Origin: an uncultured Eubacteriales bacterium
Lineage (GTDB): Bacteria > Bacillota > Clostridia > Peptostreptococcales > Anaerovoracaceae
Reading direction: 5' to 3'
NCBI GenBank assembly: GCA_900542245.1
Contig: UQMQ01000012.1
Coordinates: 1-26,510 of the forward strand
DNA: 26,510 nt
A program made the translations under genes and the position numbers. The notes beneath the pieces are model-generated. The model did no database searches and had not been told where the DNA came from. It worked only from the letters and a program-made list of their open reading frames with translations. Positions 24,189 through 26,510 of this stretch are shown here, one piece after another (the stretch's first letter is position 1; each line of letters begins with the position of its first letter).

Positions 24189-24446
24189 CTAAGTGCGGTG
24201 CGCATGCAGATACTTTTCCTTGGTCGCCATACCGCCGCGCAGATGCCGCTCGGCCTTGTTGTTCTCCAGGACGGTCTTGACCTCGGCCGCCAGCGATGGA
24301 TTCAGTTCAAGAAGCCGCTCCGTAATGTCCTTGTGCACCGTAGATTTTGAAACCCGAAATTTCTTCGCCGCCGTCCGGACCGTCGCATTGGTACTGATGA
24401 TGTAATGCGCCAGCTCTAAAACTCTTTCCTCTATATAATCCTTCAT
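24189..24446 (-). CDS. spoIIID: Sporulation transcriptional regulator SpoIIID
   Basis: 85 residues, close to the usual length of the family (about 80-95). It contains a helix-turn-helix with the family signature VSKSTVHKDITERL (33-46) and the C-terminal RHLRGGMATKEKY (68-80). SpoIIID is the mother-cell DNA-binding regulator that acts with sigma-E, switching genes on or off before sigma-K takes over. A sigma-E-type promoter is visible at 24482-24510, in line with its regulation in Bacillus. A GAGGAG-like site lies about 13 bases upstream of the ATG, slightly long spacing. Its presence is the best single evidence that the organism forms endospores. Confidence 0.96.
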   Translation of the reverse strand: MKDYIEERVLELAHYIISTNATVRTAAKKFRVSKSTVHKDITERLLELNPSLAAEVKTVLENNKAERHLRGGMATKEKYLHAHRT

Positions 24447-24481
24447 TGACAGCTACACACTCCTCACTTCTTCGTTAAGAC

Positions 24482-24510
24482 ACTATATGCGTCCGCGGGG
24501 TGGAATATGA
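24482..24510 (-). promoter_or_regulatory. Sigma-E-type promoter for spoIIID
   Basis: On the minus strand: TCATATT (24510-24504), 14-base spacer, CATATAGT (24489-24482). This agrees with the known sigma-E pattern (ATA-type -35, about 14 bases, CATACA-T-type -10). The start point would lie about 30 bases before the spoIIID ATG. Confidence 0.75.
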
Positions 24511-24638
24511 CGCGCAAAATCAAGGCACTTAAAACTATAGGACAACATAGGTTTTTGAGAATTTACAGTGCGGCAGACGGGGCTGCGGATGAAGCTAAAA
24601 AGTTTCGAAAAAAAAGCAAAAAAAAGACAAAATTTCAT

Positions 24639-24667
24639 TTGACGAAAGTGCTTTCTTACGATATGAT
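24639..24667 (+). promoter_or_regulatory. Strong sigma-A-type promoter upstream of pflB
   Basis: TTGACG (24639-24644), 17-base spacer, TATGAT (24662-24667), preceded by A tracts (about 24607-24633) that resemble an UP element. The predicted start near 24674 gives a leader of about 190 bases before pflB, interrupted by a terminator-like hairpin. Confidence 0.8.
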
Positions 24668-24673
24668 GGTAGT

Positions 24674-24786
24674 GGCTAGAAAGTATACAAGAAGGAAAGC
24701 AGCGCATCGGTCGGGATGACGGGACAAGCCGCCTGCGGTCGGAGCGTGTATGAAGAAAGTACAGCAATCGGCTAAGCCGATTTTTC
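24674..24786 (+). ncRNA. Candidate leader RNA or small RNA ending at a terminator, upstream of pflB
   Basis: The stretch from the predicted start (about 24674) to a T-tailed hairpin at 24766-24785 would give a roughly 110-base RNA. Internal pairing is possible (CATC/GATG near 24705-24719; CCG-CCTG-CGG near 24730-24739). ATCGG at 24706-24710 could pair with CCGAT of the terminator, hinting at alternative folds. I do not recognise a riboswitch class. It could be an attenuator controlling pflB or a separate small RNA. Confidence 0.45.
24766..24786 (+). terminator. Terminator-like hairpin within the pflB leader
   Basis: AATCGGCT (24766-24773) pairs with AGCCGATT (24775-24782), running into TTTTTC. 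The tight loop means that in practice 6-7 bp would form. It lies about 80 bases before pflB and after the TTGACG/TATGAT promoter. Confidence 0.65.
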
Positions 24787-24799
24787 TTCCGCCTATAAT

Positions 24800-24816
24800 T
24801 TGTATACATTATACAA
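24800..24816. promoter_or_regulatory. Perfect 7-3-7 palindrome upstream of pflB, candidate operator
   Basis: TTGTATA-CAT-TATACAA. It directly abuts a TATAAT (24794-24799) and lies 45 bases before the pflB ATG. The half site TTGT...ACAA recalls Rex-type sites, but the centre and spacing (7-3-7 rather than 7-4-7) differ, so the regulator is unknown. A related half site GTATACAA occurs at 24683-24690. Confidence 0.55.
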
Positions 24817-24861
24817 TACAAGTACAACACAATGATTTAACTACTTTGAGGAGGAGCAAGT

Positions 24862-26510
24862 ATGAGAAAAGAGTGGGAAGGATTTGTCGCAGGAAACTGG
24901 ACGGAAAACATCGATGTGGAAGAGTTCATCAAGTTAAACTATCATCCGTATGATGGTGACGGCAGTTTCCTTGCAGGACCGACAGAGAGAACGAAGGCAT
25001 GCAGAGATAAGGTGCATGAGCTTCTGGTTGCGGAGAGAAAAGCAGGCGGGACCTTAAAGGTAGACGCAAGCCGCATCATGCGTATCAACGCATTTGATCC
25101 GGGTTACATCGTTCCCGGCAAGGATATCATCGTCGGACTGCAGACAGATGAGCCGCTCAAGAGAGGTATCTGCCCGTTTGGCGGTATCAAGATGGTCAGA
25201 GAAGAGGTCAAGGAATACGGCGCAACCCTGCCGCCGGAGATCGACAATATGTTCAACTACTTCACGACCCACAATGACGGCGTATTCAAGGCATATTCCA
25301 ACGAAATGCGTCAGGTCAGACACCTCGGCTTCATCACAGGACTTCCGGATGCTTACGGCCGCGGCAGAATCATCGGTGACTACAGAAGAGCGGCGCTCTA
25401 CGGCATCGACTATCTGATCGAGGAAAAGAAAAAAGACCACGAAATGATCGCGTCCAGACACGTGATGAACGAAGAAAACATTCGCACCGCAGAGGAAATC
25501 AGCAACCAGATCACCGCGCTCAAGGAAATCAAGAAGATGGCAGAACGCTACGGCTTCGACATCTCCGGACCGGCGAAAGACGTCAAGGAAGCGATCCAGT
25601 GGACGTACTTCGCGTACCTGGCAGGCATCAAGGAAGAAAACGGCGCGGCGATGTCCATTGGCAGAACCTCCACGTTCATCGATATCTACGCAGAGAGAGA
25701 CCTTGCGAACGGCACCTACACCGAAGAACAGATCCAGGAATTCGTGGACGACTATATCCTGAAGCTGCGTGTCGCCAGACATTTAAGAACCAGCGAATAC
25801 AACGAGCTGTTCGGCGGAGACCCGATGTGGATCACCGAAGGTATCGCAGGCGTCGGCATGGACGGCAGACATAAAGTAACCAAGAACTCTTACAGAGTGC
25901 TGCAGACCTTATACAATTTAGGACCGGCACCGGAGCCAAACCTGACCGTATTATGGTCCGAAAAGCTGCCGGAACCGTTCAAGAAGTTCTGTGCGCAGGT
26001 TTCCATCGACACAGACTCCATCCAGTATGAGAACGATGACAAGATGAGACCGCACTGCGGCGAGGACTATTCCATCGCCTGCTGCGTATCCGCGATCCAG
26101 ATGGGACAGCAGATCCAGTTCTTCGGCGCGAGATGCAATCTGGCCAAGATCCTGCTGCTCGGCTTAAACGGCGGTATCGACGAAAGAACCGGCGAGCATG
26201 TCGGCCCGCAGATGGAACCGGTCGGCGATGGTCCGATCGACTTCGAGGACGCATGGAAGCGTTTCAACGTTTACTTGGCATGGCTGTGCGAGCTGTACGT
26301 CAACATCATGAACATCATTCATTTCATGCACGACAGATACGATTACGAAAGTGCGCAGATGGCGTTCCTGAACTCCGAGCTCAAGCGTCTGATGGCATTC
26401 GGCGTTGCGGGCTTCTCCGTTGCGGCTGACTCTCTCTCCGCGATCAAATATGCGAAGGTATATCCGATCAGAGACGAAAACGGCGTCATCGTGGACTACA
26501 GAACCGAAGG
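24862..26510 (+). CDS. pflB: Pyruvate formate-lyase / formate C-acetyltransferase (partial, 3' end cut)
   Basis: 549 codons are visible and the frame is open at the right edge; the full protein is normally about 740-760 residues. The active-site pair is seen in SIACCVS (C-C near residue 410), followed by QFFGARCNLAKILLLGLNGGID, and later GFSVAADSLSAIKYAKVYPIRDENG, all hallmarks of PflB. The C-terminal glycyl-radical site (RVSGYA type) and any activating enzyme gene lie outside the window. The enzyme converts pyruvate and CoA to formate and acetyl-CoA in anaerobic fermentation and needs the SAM-dependent activase. GAGGAGGAG sits just before the ATG. Upstream are a strong promoter, an early terminator-like hairpin and a palindrome, which suggest tight control. 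Confidence 0.96.
   Translation, partial: MRKEWEGFVAGNWTENIDVEEFIKLNYHPYDGDGSFLAGPTERTKACRDKVHELLVAERKAGGTLKVDASRIMRINAFDPGYIVPGKDIIVGLQTDEPLKRGICPFGGIKMVREEVKEYGATLPPEIDNMFNYFTTHNDGVFKAYSNEMRQVRHLGFITGLPDAYGRGRIIGDYRRAALYGIDYLIEEKKKDHEMIASRHVMNEENIRTAEEISNQITALKEIKKMAERYGFDISGPAKDVKEAIQWTYFAYLAGIKEENGAAMSIGRTSTFIDIYAERDLANGTYTEEQIQEFVDDYILKLRVARHLRTSEYNELFGGDPMWITEGIAGVGMDGRHKVTKNSYRVLQTLYNLGPAPEPNLTVLWSEKLPEPFKKFCAQVSIDTDSIQYENDDKMRPHCGEDYSIACCVSAIQMGQQIQFFGARCNLAKILLLGLNGGIDERTGEHVGPQMEPVGDGPIDFEDAWKRFNVYLAWLCELYVNIMNIIHFMHDRYDYESAQMAFLNSELKRLMAFGVAGFSVAADSLSAIKYAKVYPIRDENGVIVDYRTE

Noticed and set aside
24674..24790. ZTP (pfl-type) riboswitch in the pflB leader
   Set aside because: CCGCCTG resembles part of the conserved 3' motif, but the following GGGC and the 5' half of the consensus are missing.
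24483..24830. 115-residue minus-strand frame in the spoIIID-pflB gap
   Set aside because: It crosses both promoters and the terminator, is rich in Arg/Ser/His with no family likeness, and has no ribosome site.

Overview
The window looks like chromosomal DNA of an anaerobic, endospore-forming member of the Clostridia (Firmicutes). Visible support: a spoIIID gene preceded by a good sigma-E-type promoter, pyruvate formate-lyase, a hybrid cluster protein, Gram-positive ribosome binding sites and signal peptides, and secreted proteins with S-layer homology and Ig-like/Fn3-like modules. Most genes are moderately GC-rich; one AT-rich stretch (about 13,170-14,180) stands out. I cannot name the species.

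Layout. 1-158 is the 3' end of a surface protein gene whose last 51 codons encode exactly the same peptide as the end of the next gene, a 1206-residue secreted M64-type metallopeptidase (434-4054). A structured repeat element and a PilZ protein (minus strand) follow. A large secreted M14-type metallocarboxypeptidase (minus, 5371-8583) is separated from PilZ by a hairpin-rich gap. It is divergent from a U32-family protein (8870-11215) and an ABC-F ATPase (11304-13163). Next come an AT-rich traX-like gene (13386-14174), a broken MATE transporter remnant (about 14297-14539), hcp (14681-16363) and a secreted CAP/SLH protein (16516-18282). A 31-codon ORF overlaps the start of a patatin-like phospholipase (18578-19510), which converges on and overlaps an intact MATE transporter (minus, 19486-20829). 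A lipoprotein (21124-21666) is followed by a second copy of the structured repeat, then thrH (22060-22668), cca (minus), spoIIID (minus) and the start of pflB (24862 to the window end).

How the genes relate. There is no single operon or obvious defence system. Three themes recur: secreted or surface hydrolases and wall-bound proteins (M64, M14, CAP/SLH, lipoprotein); housekeeping enzymes of RNA and amino-acid metabolism (U32 family, ABC-F, cca, thrH); and anaerobic redox and energy metabolism (hcp, pflB).

The most unusual non-coding signals are three. First, a roughly 120-bp multi-hairpin element is present twice (4134-4262 and 21675-21792) with about 91% identity and conserved pairing. Second, the pflB upstream region holds a strong promoter, an apparent early terminator and a perfect 7-3-7 palindrome. 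Third, the tandem surface-protein genes share 3' ends that differ only at silent sites.
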